Source: Colocasia esculenta (Eukaryota; Streptophyta; Magnoliopsida; Alismatales; Araceae). From it: 64,000 bases of DNA. The position numbers and the translations under genes were made by a program. A model generated the notes under the pieces. It worked only from the letters and a program-made list of their open reading frames with translations, was not told the origin of the DNA and did not search any database. This document shows, piece after piece, positions 34,530 through 46,000 of this stretch. The stretch spans positions 7,130,001 to 7,194,000 of the forward strand of contig CM024753.1 in NCBI GenBank assembly GCA_014218235.1, given 5' to 3'. How positions within the stretch are numbered: the stretch's first letter is position 1; every line of letters begins with the position of its first letter.

Positions 34530-35537
34530 CTGCTGCACACCTCTACCATATCCATACTCTCTTGCATAGGGACAATTGCGGATCAAATGTCTCGGCTGAT
34601 TACAATTATAACATCTATATCCGGTGGAGTAACAGGCTGCCTGGCTGTACTCTGCTGCGACTCCTCCACCTCAGGCCTACCTCGGCCCTGCTGGAACTGC
34701 GGACGACCTCCCCATCCTCTTCCTTTTCCTTTAAATGCCTGCTTTAATTTCTGACCCCACTTACCGAAGCCTGATGTAGAAGGTCCTGCTGGTGCTTTAC
34801 CTTACTCGCACCCACTGTTTGCTGCGGTAACCGGAAACTACCAGAACCTGACTCGCCTGCCTGACGAGTCTGAATAGATCTCTCAAGGTAGCTGCTCTCT
34901 GAGCTGCCTCTTCCACTGTCTTGCACATAAGAGGTACTATTGCATCCTGCAATTCCACTCTCAAGCCTCTAATAAAGTACTCAACCATCATATTATTGTC
35001 AGAAACAACATAGGGTGCATAACGGCTGAGCGCCATAAATCTCATCTGGTACTCTAGAACCGAAGAGTCACCTTGCTGGAGAGTTCGGAATTGCTCTCTT
35101 TTCACTTGCTGCACTTGGATCGGAAAGAATGTATCATTAAACACTTCAAGAAACTCCGGCCAAGTGATAGTTTCCTCCGTCCTGCCTGCAAAAGTGGTTT
35201 GCATCTTCAATCGCCACCATTCCAAGGCAAAAACCTCTCAACTAGTAAGCAGCTAATACCACTATATGCTGCCGGACACCTCATTGTCACAAAAACTCTC
35301 AATTTCATGAACCCAGTGCTTAGCTATATCTGGATTCGGTCCTCCTGAATAGGTAGGGGGCTGCAATCTCAGAAATTTCTCCACTTGCATCACTGGTTCT
35401 TCTGCTAACACTGGTGGTGGTAGTGGCACAGGTGCTGCAAAAGGTACCTCCACTCTCGGCGGAACTGGAGCTACAGGTACTGCCTCTCCATCCCCAGGTG
35501 GCACTGCAACTGGTGGTACCGGCGCCTGCTGATCCAT
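34530..35537 (-). pseudogene. gypsy gag region with zinc knuckle
   Basis: Nucleocapsid-type gag. The Pro/Val-rich N-terminus starts at Met 35537. The capsid-like part FLEVFNDTFFPIQVQQVKR...GDSSVLEYQMRFMALSRYAP is in another frame from 35225. The CCHC knuckle CYNCNQPRHLIRNC is at 34572-34613. An in-frame TAG and frame changes lie between 35225 and 35270. Confidence 0.82.
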
Positions 35538-35779
35538 CCTCGCCCGAATGTCCGTAGGCTTTCCCAGATTCTATCTATCATGCGCTGGGTGCTTTCCTCC
35601 GGATCATCTCCTCCACCACCCCAATCTCTTCTATTAGCCATTCCAGAAATTTTCTACACAAACACCAAACAAAAATCAAAACAACAAATTATCAAAAACC
35701 AGGGTCCCTACCAGCAGTGTACAAAGACCGAAATAAGGCTATGTATCTTTCTAGTTCCCTTATATTAACACGGACCTTG

Positions 35780-35791
35780 CTCTGATACCAA
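35780..35791 (-). promoter_or_regulatory. Primer-binding site (initiator tRNA-Met type)
   Basis: The minus strand reads TGGTATCAGAGC two bases after the 5' LTR. This is complementary to the 3' end of plant initiator tRNA-Met and is the usual gypsy primer site. Confidence 0.93.
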
Positions 35792-35792
35792 C

Positions 35793-38043
35793 TGTGACGG
35801 ATCGCCTCGGCCAAGCCCGTTAAATCGATAACGTACTTGATCCGGGTCCGCCTCCCGCGAACGGCCGAAGCCTCGCAAGGGATACCAAACCACAGTCCGT
35901 GTAAACACAAAGGAACACACCATTTCATATACATAATTTACAAGTTACATAGCCAAATTTCCACAAAACTGGAAGAAGTACAAGAGCCTGGGGCATACCC
36001 GAGGTACAACAAAGAAAATAAACAACTACAAAACTACACTACTGAAGCTACTCTGCTGGAGGTACTGACCCTGCACCGCTACGATGCGGCCTGAACTGGA
36101 CGTCGGACGAGAAACGTCCTCCTCGCCTCACCTGTAGGGTATAGGGGTGAGCCTCTCTAGTCACTGGCTCAGTAGGGAACTCCCCAAAGCCGAACAAACC
36201 ACAAACCACAGGTACGAAACAGTAAAAATACCAACAATATTTATATAGCAGCTAAGCAGGTAAGTAAAGCTGTAAAAGTACTCACCGTCTGTCGACTAGG
36301 TCAAGTAACCATAATAATAAACGGCAAACCCAAACAGGTGTACAAGCTAAAGTAGAGACAGCCAACACGAGCCACGTGAACTGGTTCGCGACACCAGAAA
36401 CTGACTCGGACAAACTAACACAGGTCTACCTCTCAGTCTCGCAGCCACGGACGAAAGGTCCAGCTGCCGCTCTACGTAAAAAGGTCAAGCAACTGTGGAG
36501 ACCAACTAAACACCACCACCTGCAGACCACACGGTCACAGGCCCATGCCTGGCACCTCCAGAGACCCTGGCCTGGGCTCGCTAGAGTGAGGCACTGGAAA
36601 AGGACTAGCTGGGGTCCAATACGTCAACTGGTGTCCGTACCCCCAACTACGAGCGCGCTACAAGTGACTAAAAACAAACACAGCTGTCACTGTCCCACTG
36701 TCGTCTTTCCCTCAGCCAGACGTGCAACTCAACACAAGAGTGAGGGTGTCCAGGTCAGACGACACAGACCTCGACGGTACAACACAAGTACCGGGACAAA
36801 GCCCCGAGCTAACAGCCTGGCTCACAAAGAACCTGGGGCACCCAACTGGAGAGGTAACCACGGTAGGCGTTGTACTACTCGCCACGTGCACAAAACCACG
36901 TGCACGTCACACACAAACCACGTGAAACCTCACGTAAACCACAAGTAGCAACGGTCCACTACACGTGAACCTACTGACTCGTATAAACAACGCGCAGTCA
37001 CGAAAGTATGTATCTACTAAACACGAGAACCATGTGCACTCAGTGCACCTCGTATGCTATCACGCATGCATTATTGCTAAAATACCATAAATAGCTATTT
37101 CTGTTCATAACCAGTTGGCGACAACATCGACTGCCGCTTACTTCAGGTTAACGGCAAGGGACCTAGCCGTCGACCTCCTGGCTGAGGAGCTTGGCGGCAA
37201 GCGATCTTGACGCCAAGTTCTCCGGCCATAAACCCTGCAGAAACCCTAATACGGCTCTGCGGGCTTTCCACTCGTTCTAATTACAGAAAAACATATAAAT
37301 GCAATTCCTCTAACATGCCAGAACCCAATACAACCCATTACAACATACTTTACACATTAAACTATACAAACCACCCATTATCCCCATATGGTGCAACTTT
37401 ATCCAAACATGCATTATCATGTTAATTCCGGTGGTTATGATGTATTTTAATGATTCCGCGGAGTTAAACGGGTTCGTCCCCTACCTCAGAACACGTTAGA
37501 ATCTCCCGCAATCCCCCGGTTCACGCCGAGCCCTCCGCGAGCTCCCACTGGAATTGCACCACGCCGCGATGTTTCCTCGCGCAATCCAGCAACGCCACGC
37601 GTTCTACGACCGTCCAACCACTCCTCAGAACCTGTTAGAAGCTTCAGAATCACCGGGGCGCGAAGCTGGGGCAAGAGGGAAAGGGAGTGAGCTGAGAGAG
37701 CTGCCCTCGGTGAGCCTATAACCTGCAAAACTGTCAGGTTGGCGTCAACCCCCATGCCGCTAATAGCCACCGCCAGCCTAAACGTCCACAACTACTGCCG
37801 CTAAGCTCATGATGTAAACGTCCACTAATCTGGACGCCTACCAGTCAACGGCCACCCTGGCCGCCAACTCAGACAGAACAGCAGCAGGTCCTATTCCATT
37901 TCAGAACCCACCCTGCTCTTCACCTGCTCAAGCCACGCATGCACATACACATTCTACACAATTGACTCACATTGGCCTCACAACGGCCGCCACATTCACA
38001 ACACACACGATCCGCATGGATCCGAAAAGCACGCGACGTTACA
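35793..38043 (-). repeat. 5' LTR of the gypsy element
   Basis: 2,251 bp, TG...CA ends, next to the primer-binding site. Nearly identical to 28695-30947. Confidence 0.93.
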
Positions 38044-38048
38044 AGTGT
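38044..38048. repeat. 5-bp gypsy target-site duplication, right
   Basis: AGTGT, identical to 28690-28694. Confidence 0.9.
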
Positions 38049-39621
38049 GGACTAATTTTTTTTTTAAAACACATATAATAGTGCCCCCTGCACCAGCGAA
38101 GCCCACCCGCTTCTGCCCCTGCGCCAACGACGCCCCCCGGCCCTCTCGCAGGCAGCCCCCCCCCCCCCCCCCCCCTAGACATCCCCCTGTCCCCTACAAT
38201 TAGATGGCCACCCCCTCCACGAGGTGCTCTCTGCCAGCAACGTCCAAAACAAATCTACATAAATTTTAAAAATTATATCAATGTTAAAAGAATAGTGTTG
38301 ATGGATAGGGCCGACACGATTCATTAAGACCTGCTCGTCACTCGAGCCATCAAGGTGAGAGAATGGGGGTTACATCTAGTCATTACCTGCTCCTCTGCGT
38401 CAAACCACTGAGAAAGAAGGGCTTAGTTCTAACCCACCAAAACTAATCTTCTTCACTCCTTAGATCATTGGCGCTTAATCCAGAGCCAATAGTAAAAACG
38501 ACTCTCCAAATCCATAATCCCCAGATGATCCTCCACTCATTGAAGTCGAATCCTTTGCCTCCGGAGCCACGATAAGACTTAGCTTGTAGTATGAGAGATA
38601 TGACCATGTTTATAAGCAAGCACACAATTGTTTCACCAAAGTAAGGCCTTGTCAATTACTTGACATGTTTTTCTCGTGCTAGGAAATGACCTCGCCACCT
38701 ACCTAATGTGCTCCCCCGCCGCACTACAACATTTCTATGTACATATAAATACCCTCGACAAATAACGCTAAAATTTTTGTATCATCTGTATACCATCAAA
38801 GTAATGAATACGTTTTTTTTTTTTTTAAATTGGAGAGCATGAGATTATAAAAGAGAAAATTACATATATATTTTTGAAATATATTATATTCGAATGTATA
38901 CTCCCAAAATTTTTATATTATACTCTATATCTGTGAAAGTGAAAAAAAATCATCAGTTATATACCTATGATTAGTAATCCTGTAAATTGGAAAGAATATT
39001 TTGTTAATATGTGAACATAATTATTGAATAAAGTGTGAAAGTATTAAAATATCTCATTGTAAAAAAAAGAAAGTATTAAAATATCTCTCTTCAAAAAGTG
39101 GAGTTGATCGATTGGAGTTGGGGCTAGCGAGAGAGAGTTGTAAAATTTTACTTTTTTGAGAGAGTTGTAGAACATAAGTTAATATTTTCACCATCTTAAC
39201 TTAATTTTAGTTAGGTTAAATAAATAGAATTAAATCGGTAGGGACATATAAAATAAAATACAAGGAATAGATGGATGTAAGATATAATATGTAGATTTTA
39301 AAGATATATATTTGATGATAATATATTTTAGGAATATATAAATATAATTTTTCCTTATAAAAATCTATATGTTTATTTCAGGGATATATAGATATAGATA
39401 TAGATATATATATATATATAATTTTTCCTTATAAAATTCATAATCTTACGTCTCAACAGATGAAATACTCTAAGGAAAGTTTCAACATAAATTATCATAA
39501 ACTAACATGTATGTTCCTAAGATCGAGAAGAATATGAAAAAGGTTTTGTCTGATTGTTAACTAATAAAATTATTTAGAAGGATATCGACATCATCTTTAT
39601 TATATTTTTGGAAGGACATTA
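38049..39621. other. Intergenic DNA
   Basis: Includes a C-homopolymer at about 38157-38175 and AT-rich stretches. A 70-codon minus ORF at 38443-38655 (Trp-rich) has no recognised family. No supported gene. Confidence 0.4.
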
Positions 39622-39630
39622 AATATTTTT

Positions 39631-39794
39631 GGGAAAATTAATTAGAAGTTCTTGACTGTAATAAGGAGGTCCTTATTGTAACATGATTTAACATGTATTG
39701 TAACAGGAGATAACATTTACTGTAATGAATTATAGCTCTATCAGAGACTAGAAATAAGTCAAATATTTATTAGGGACTCTTAATTAATTTACTC
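39631..39794. mobile_element. Short MULE derivative related to the 9-kb element
   Basis: The left end GGGAAAATTAATTAGAAGTTC and the inverse right end AATTAATTAAGAGTCCC, with GACTTATTTCTAGTCTCTGA further in, align with the 9-kb MULE terminus (TACTTATTTCCTCGTCCCTG). The interior keeps several CTGTAA/TGTAAC motifs. Flanks AATATTTTT (39622-39630) and AAAATTTTT (39795-39803) match at 8 of 9. It is about 240 bp upstream of the WD40 start codon. Confidence 0.75.
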
Positions 39795-40035
39795 AAAATT
39801 TTTTTTCTCCCTCTCTAGATATAGATATAGAGGCATTGCTTAAGAAGAGCGCGGCTTAGGCTAAACGCCAGGGAACGCGTTAATTATGATCCGCCGCGAG
39901 ACACCGCAACCTCGCTATCCTTTCGCGGTCAGGGTGGTTCAAACTTGAGAAGCCCCACTTCCCTACCCGCCTCCGTCTTCTCATTCCCTGGCTGCGACAC
40001 CCCGTCCCCGTCTCCTCCCTCTCCTCCCTCGCACG

Positions 40036-43000
40036 ATGAGACGGAGACCCAAGAAGGCCGATTCCGTTCCCAAGGTACGCCTGCCGTCTCGACCCTCCCT
40101 AGCAAACCCGTATAAGAAGATCTCGTCCCGAATCGTTCAAAACCGCGTCGGTTTCTTCCATCCCTCGCTGATTAATCTGCTCTTTGTTTTCCATTCTCTG
40201 TCAGCTGGTGTTGGAGGACGTCATCGGCTTGACGACGAGGAATGCCGATGGATTGGCCTCCGATGCCTCGTCGGGGAGGTGCGCCTACCTGGCGGGATGC
40301 GTGGTTGTGTTGTACGACGTGGGCACGGGTGCCCGCAAGCACCTCATGGTGTCCTCCAGGGCCCCGAAACCGTTGAGCTGCGTTGCTCTGGCGCGCCAGG
40401 GCAGGAGCCCCGTGGCTGCTGGTGAGGTAGGGAGGAGAATAGGAGAATGCGTGTGATATTTGCAATCGGATGTTTGTGTCATGGGAGTATTTGTGCATTT
40501 GCAGCGCATGATTGAGCCGCTGCGTCGTTGTTCAAAAGTGCACTTTTTTTTGTTGGGTGAGGGTTCCTCTCTTGTTTATTTGCTTGTTTCTCAAATGTCT
40601 ACACAGAGAAAAAAATCCTATCCTGTTGGTCCTTTGTTGGTGGATATTAGAATGTAAGGAGATACATAAATGCTAAGTTTGGGGTCAGTGGAGGAGTGTT
40701 GGTGTTTCTTAGATGAGTGATTCTTCCATAACCTCCAGCATTACTCGTTCCACAACAGTGTAATCTCTTGCTTATCGTGAAACCAGAAGCATGTCAGCTT
40801 CTTTCTTTAAAGGTTACCCACTACTTCGGGCTTGATTGCTTTAATTTTCTTGGCATCTGTATAGAATGTGCAAGAAAGATTTTCACAATGGGATATTGGG
40901 CTGCAAATCCTTTATTGTCACAATTGCAACTTTGTTTTTGCCATTTGACAATCACTAACATCGCCTTGCAGTCAGGGCATGTGCCTGCAGTCCTTATCTG
41001 GGATTCTTCGACTGGGAATTTACTGTCTGAATTGAAGGGTCACCAATCTGGAGTTCAGTCTATCGACTTTTCATCTGATGGTTAGTCAAGATCGTTAAAC
41101 TTTCTGATAAATGTTCTTGAAGGAATAAATAAATTGAGTTCAAGCCTTCATTTTGTAAAAGCCGGATGCTGTTACCAGTTTTCTTTGTCCTTTGAGTGAT
41201 TTTTCCAGGAAAAAGCCTCGTCTCCCTTGGTTATATAAATGATGGCTACATTTGTCTCTGGGATTGGAGGGTCGGAAGATTGATAACAAAAGTCAAAGCA
41301 AGCACCACTTTGGGACCCATTCTATCCGTAAGCTTTCTGTCAGAAGGAAGCTCTTTTATCACGATTGGGAGAAAACATCTTAAGTTGTGGACTCTTGGAT
41401 CCCTTAAAACCTTGAGCACAAATGTGGGGAAAGAACTACCTTCACTAGATGGAAAGGCCGCCAATCTTGGTTGTTGCAAAGGCAGCTCTTTTATATCAGT
41501 TGCCTGTTCTGCTTGGAGTACTAAAACAGCTGCTAGTGACCAAGTTGTTGATTGGTTTCCTTTGTATGCAGTGACAGAAACAGGTGGCTCATCTTGTTCA
41601 GATTCCTTTGTCTTATTGAATTGAATATCATGTTGTTATGTAGCTGCTGATGATAAGTCGATCTGATTCTTGTTCTGGCAGGTAGTTTGTGTGTTCTAGA
41701 TCGTGGAATTTCTGTAGAAAAAATTGTGGATCTGAAGGTACACACTTGATACTTTCCGTATAGGTTGTGAGTGTGCTGCCTTAATCGTTTGTGCGGTTAA
41801 ATTTCAGGTTGAGAAAGGCTTTGCTTTATCTGTATCTGAAAATCTGATTGCTTGTGCGTGCAATAGCGGAATTGTACAACTTTTTAGCGTTCCCAGTCTC
41901 CTTCATGTTGGAAGATTGGATTATGGCGGATCAAATGGACAGGTTGACTTAACAAATATGTCTTCCTATGCTCAACCATCTGAGTCGTGCGCTGAGCATT
42001 CCGATACTATACCTGATGCAATTGCATGTCAATTTTTGTCACCCACAAAACTTGGTGAGCTTTTATTGACATGAATCATAGAAAGGCAGCAAACAAATTA
42101 TAGGTTTTTTGGTAAAATTTAATACTTTTGCCTTGCAGCTGTAATATATGCAGATCACAGTTTCTATATATGGGATATAGATCACACTCCCAAGGTGATG
42201 TAACCTCGCAATCAGTATTACGTCATTCGTTTATATCTTTACTAGCTTTCATCTCTTTTCAGTGAATCTTTGGTACCACTAAGTGCATGGGTGGCAGAGG
42301 ATCATGATAAAAGCTAGAAAACTGACTTCCTTTCTAATGTTCTCTTATGCTCTACAGCTAGTCAACTGTGTTGAAGATCCTGATTTTCTTTTTTAGCGCC
42401 ATATTATGTCCACCAGCTCTTGCATACTGTTAAGCATCTTGATTAGGTTGCTGAATATGTGCTGGACTTTAGATTGACAAGGTGATCAACATGTCATGAA
42501 GCTCGTTGAAACATGAGTAGCCTTCCTAACCCACCACTTTTAGACGCAAGCGAAAACCACAAGTCATGTAATGTACGATTAATCCCCCAAGACCATATAA
42601 CAAGATTTTTAGAAGAATTTTGCTATGGATTAAATCAACAGGATTTGGATGTATGTAAAGTTTTACCTGCGTTGAATACAGAAATCCATATACTTTATCG
42701 TGGAAACCAAAGGTATACAGCATGCATGGCAGAAAGATTTTTCAACATAAAAGATGACTTTTTCATAGATAGATGTTCTTGCCGGAGGAAGACATGTACT
42801 TGGCAAAAAAATCCATCTGCAGTACGAGAAATGTTTAATACTATTAAGCTATTCTTTCCAGCAACCAGTTTGCTATTACCAAAATAAATGCTTGTCTTTA
42901 TCACTTTCGCGAGGATTATGCTTGTCTACGTTAGTGGCTAAATTCTAAGAACATACCTTCCTCATGCTATTAGCTGTTTTGCCTTTTCAGATAAGCAAGT

Positions 43001-46000
43001 GTTGTCTACTGGTTGCACACAGTGCATGCATATGGGATGTTCAGAACCTTCCTTGCAAGAACTTGAACAAGATTGATCCCACTTACGAATCTAGTGGTTA
43101 TCCATCTGAGGTCTCTATGGCAACCTGCTCCGCAGATGGCACCATAAGGTTATGGGATCTTGTTTTGCATCCTCGCCCAGAGGGAAAACAAACTCAACTT
43201 ACACTAAGTCAACAAATTTACAATTCTGTAGATAATGAACTGGCCGCTTCTGTTCAATTAGGTAAACTTTATTCACGTATTGCTTTTGTTAGTTCTCTCT
43301 CTCTCTCTCTCTCTCGCAATCTACCTATCTATCTATCTATCTATATATTTATATCTATACACACACACACATGATCTTATGGTACCTAGAAAACTTTTGT
43401 ATTTGTATATGTATGTATATTCCCAATTTCTACTATATTTCATTACATAATGCCAAGAGAAAGTACATATAAATGTTTTCTGCATAATTGCAGTTTATTT
43501 GTGGCTTCTTGCATTTCGCTTGCAGCAGTGGTCTCTTTTGTACCGTCCGGTTGTAACAATATACTTGATGATACAACTGCAACATAAGATAAATTTGGAG
43601 AATATCATGCTTTCTGTACACCTGAGGGATGTTTATGCCATTTTCGACTTTCATCTTGTCTTGAGCAATTACAGACATTAAAGCCTGAAGGATTGAAGCT
43701 TTTGCTCTGAAGCATAACTACAATTTGTATACATAAGCATGACTTATACAACCGCTGCATATTTTCTATCTCCTCTTTGTGATCCATATTCCAAGGGCTT
43801 TTCACCTATACTGGTCTATTCACCATGCTCTTACAATAATTGCAAAAATGTGAAATTTTTTATTATTTTCTAGAATGTATATGATTTTGTGGAATGTATT
43901 GGATAACGAAGTGGATAAATGAGCTAAGCTTGTCCTCGAGTTCCTTCCTTAAGGTCCGGATGAGGTTTCATCCCTTGCGCCTGGGATGTGTTGAGATGGA
44001 GGCGTGAGCTATTACAATTTTGTTTGTTCTTATTCTTCAGAGTTCATAGTTTCTTGCCAGATGAGAGTTCATGCTTAACTTTCTTTGATGAACATTATTA
44101 CTTCTCTCTCAAACTTGTCTGTCTTTATTTCTCAGTTAGTTGTGGAATCCTTGAGCAAGAAAATGTAGATAAAGAGCTTCTTGCTCAGGGCTTTCGCTCG
44201 ATGTCAGTTAGTTCGGATGGACAATACGTGGCTGCTGGTGACTGTCGTGGAAACCTTCATGTTTTTAATCTACATACGTCTGAGTATACGTGTATAGAGG
44301 TACATGATGTTTACCGTTTGTTGCATCAAGATAAAATATATTTGATTTATTGTCACTCATTCTCTCTACTTCTCAACATATATATCAAAGTGTCTTTGGT
44401 GATTTTGAAGAATGCTTGATTAGGAAAACAAGTGCCTCTTTGTTTGTGGTGATTGGTTGCTGTTTTTATCCTCGGAAAAATGCTTGAAGCTTCCTTAAGC
44501 AGGCTATAATATGCATTCTTGGTCCTAAGAACTTCACTTTGTGCTTGGGGTAAAGATTTGGGGTAAAGATTCTAGGAATTTTGTTTTTCTCAGCAATATG
44601 GCATCAAAAGATGATGACGGGGTTTATAGACTTTGTAATACTATACCTAAAAGTTGTCTGATTTGCCTTAAATTCGTTGGCTAATTGTCAATAAGCTGTA
44701 ATAATTGATTTGGAGAATGTTATTTTATAGATGTCAATATATGTAGAACATTTTGATCTAAATATTTGTACTAATGCTAGCCTGCTAGGGTGTTCCCTAG
44801 AAGTGACACATTACAATGGAACCCAGATGGAATGATAAGTGAGCAAGAACCAGCTAGGGCATTTCCCATAAGTGACACATCGCAGTGGCACCTGATTGCA
44901 GTGTCAAATAAGCAAGGGTTCCCATGTGGGGGGGCAAACGCAGGTAAAGAAGTTAGTCCAAAAGCATAGAATCTGTCTAGTTATTTGGAATATAGGAACT
45001 TCAAAATACTATTAGAGCAAAAAGAGAATGTTTTAAAGCTTAGCAAACTAACAAAAATGATCAAACCTTGGAAGCTTATGAAATAGCTAAAAAGAGGGCT
45101 TAGAAAATTATTAGTGAAGCTAAATCTAAGGCATTTGAAGAATTGTATAATAATAAATTAGGCACCCAAGAGGGTGAAAATGGCATATTTAAACTTATTA
45201 AATTAAGAGAAAGGAAAAGTAGAGATCTAGATTATGTGCGTTGTATTAAGGGTGAAGATCAAAGGGTGTTAATTAAAGACTTTAAGGTTAAAGAGAGATG
45301 GTGTAGCTATTTTAGAAATTATTTAATGGAGATTGCTTCAAGAATTTCTCTTTAGATAGGGACAAAGAGTCAACAAAATTTGATAATTATTAGTCTTTCA
45401 GGCGTATTAAGATATTAGAATTCAGAAGTGGGTGATGCTTTAAGAAAATGAAAGTGAGCAAGGCCTTTGGACTAGATGGCATACCTATTGAAATATAAAA
45501 AGGCTTAGGAGACATTGCTATTAAGTGGCTAACTAAGCTTTTCAATGAAATCTTGAAAGAACGGAGGATGCCAGAAGAATGGAGGAAAAGTATTGTGGTT
45601 CCTTTCTATAAAAAACAAAGGGGACATTTAAAGTTGCAATAATTATCGTAGAATTAACTTTATGAGTCATACTATGAAACTTTGGGAAAAAGTAATCGAG
45701 AAACGTATTCGATTTATGACTATTGTATCAAAAAATCAGTTTGATTTTATGCCGAGTAGATTTACTGTAGAAGCTATTTTCTTATTATGACAGTTAATAG
45801 AGAAGTATAGAGAGATGATAAGAGATTTATATATAATTTTTCTTGACTTGGAGTAGGCATATAATTGAGTACCGAGGAAATTGATTTGGTGGACATTAAG
45901 AAAGAAGGGAATCTCTCTAGTATATGTTGACTTAATTCAAAATATGTATGAATGTGCTATTGTTAGTGTGAGAACTATTGTTGGAGAGATTTGTGAATTT

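Larger units (their letters stand above)
28695..38043 (-). mobile_element. Ty3/gypsy LTR retrotransposon, minus strand
   Basis: Two near-identical LTRs (TGTAACGTC...GATCCGTCACA) flank a 4,845-bp interior, bounded by a perfect AGTGT duplication. Order on the minus strand is gag, zinc knuckle, protease, reverse transcriptase, RNase H, integrase, which is the Ty3/gypsy order. The C-terminus (VKVRWENRLGGEDTWE...YPYLF) resembles chromovirus tails of the Tekay/Reina type; lineage is tentative. The coding region is broken by several single-base shifts, so the copy looks non-autonomous unless these are homopolymer sequencing errors. Confidence 0.95.

Noticed and set aside
36376..36948. 190-codon ORF and similar ones at 29495-29857 and 37207-37425
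   Set aside because: Within the gypsy LTRs, on the strand opposite to the element, present in both LTRs; no domain.
38157..38175. Long C-homopolymer as a regulatory or quadruplex element
   Set aside because: A single mononucleotide run in repeat-derived DNA, with length likely unreliable.
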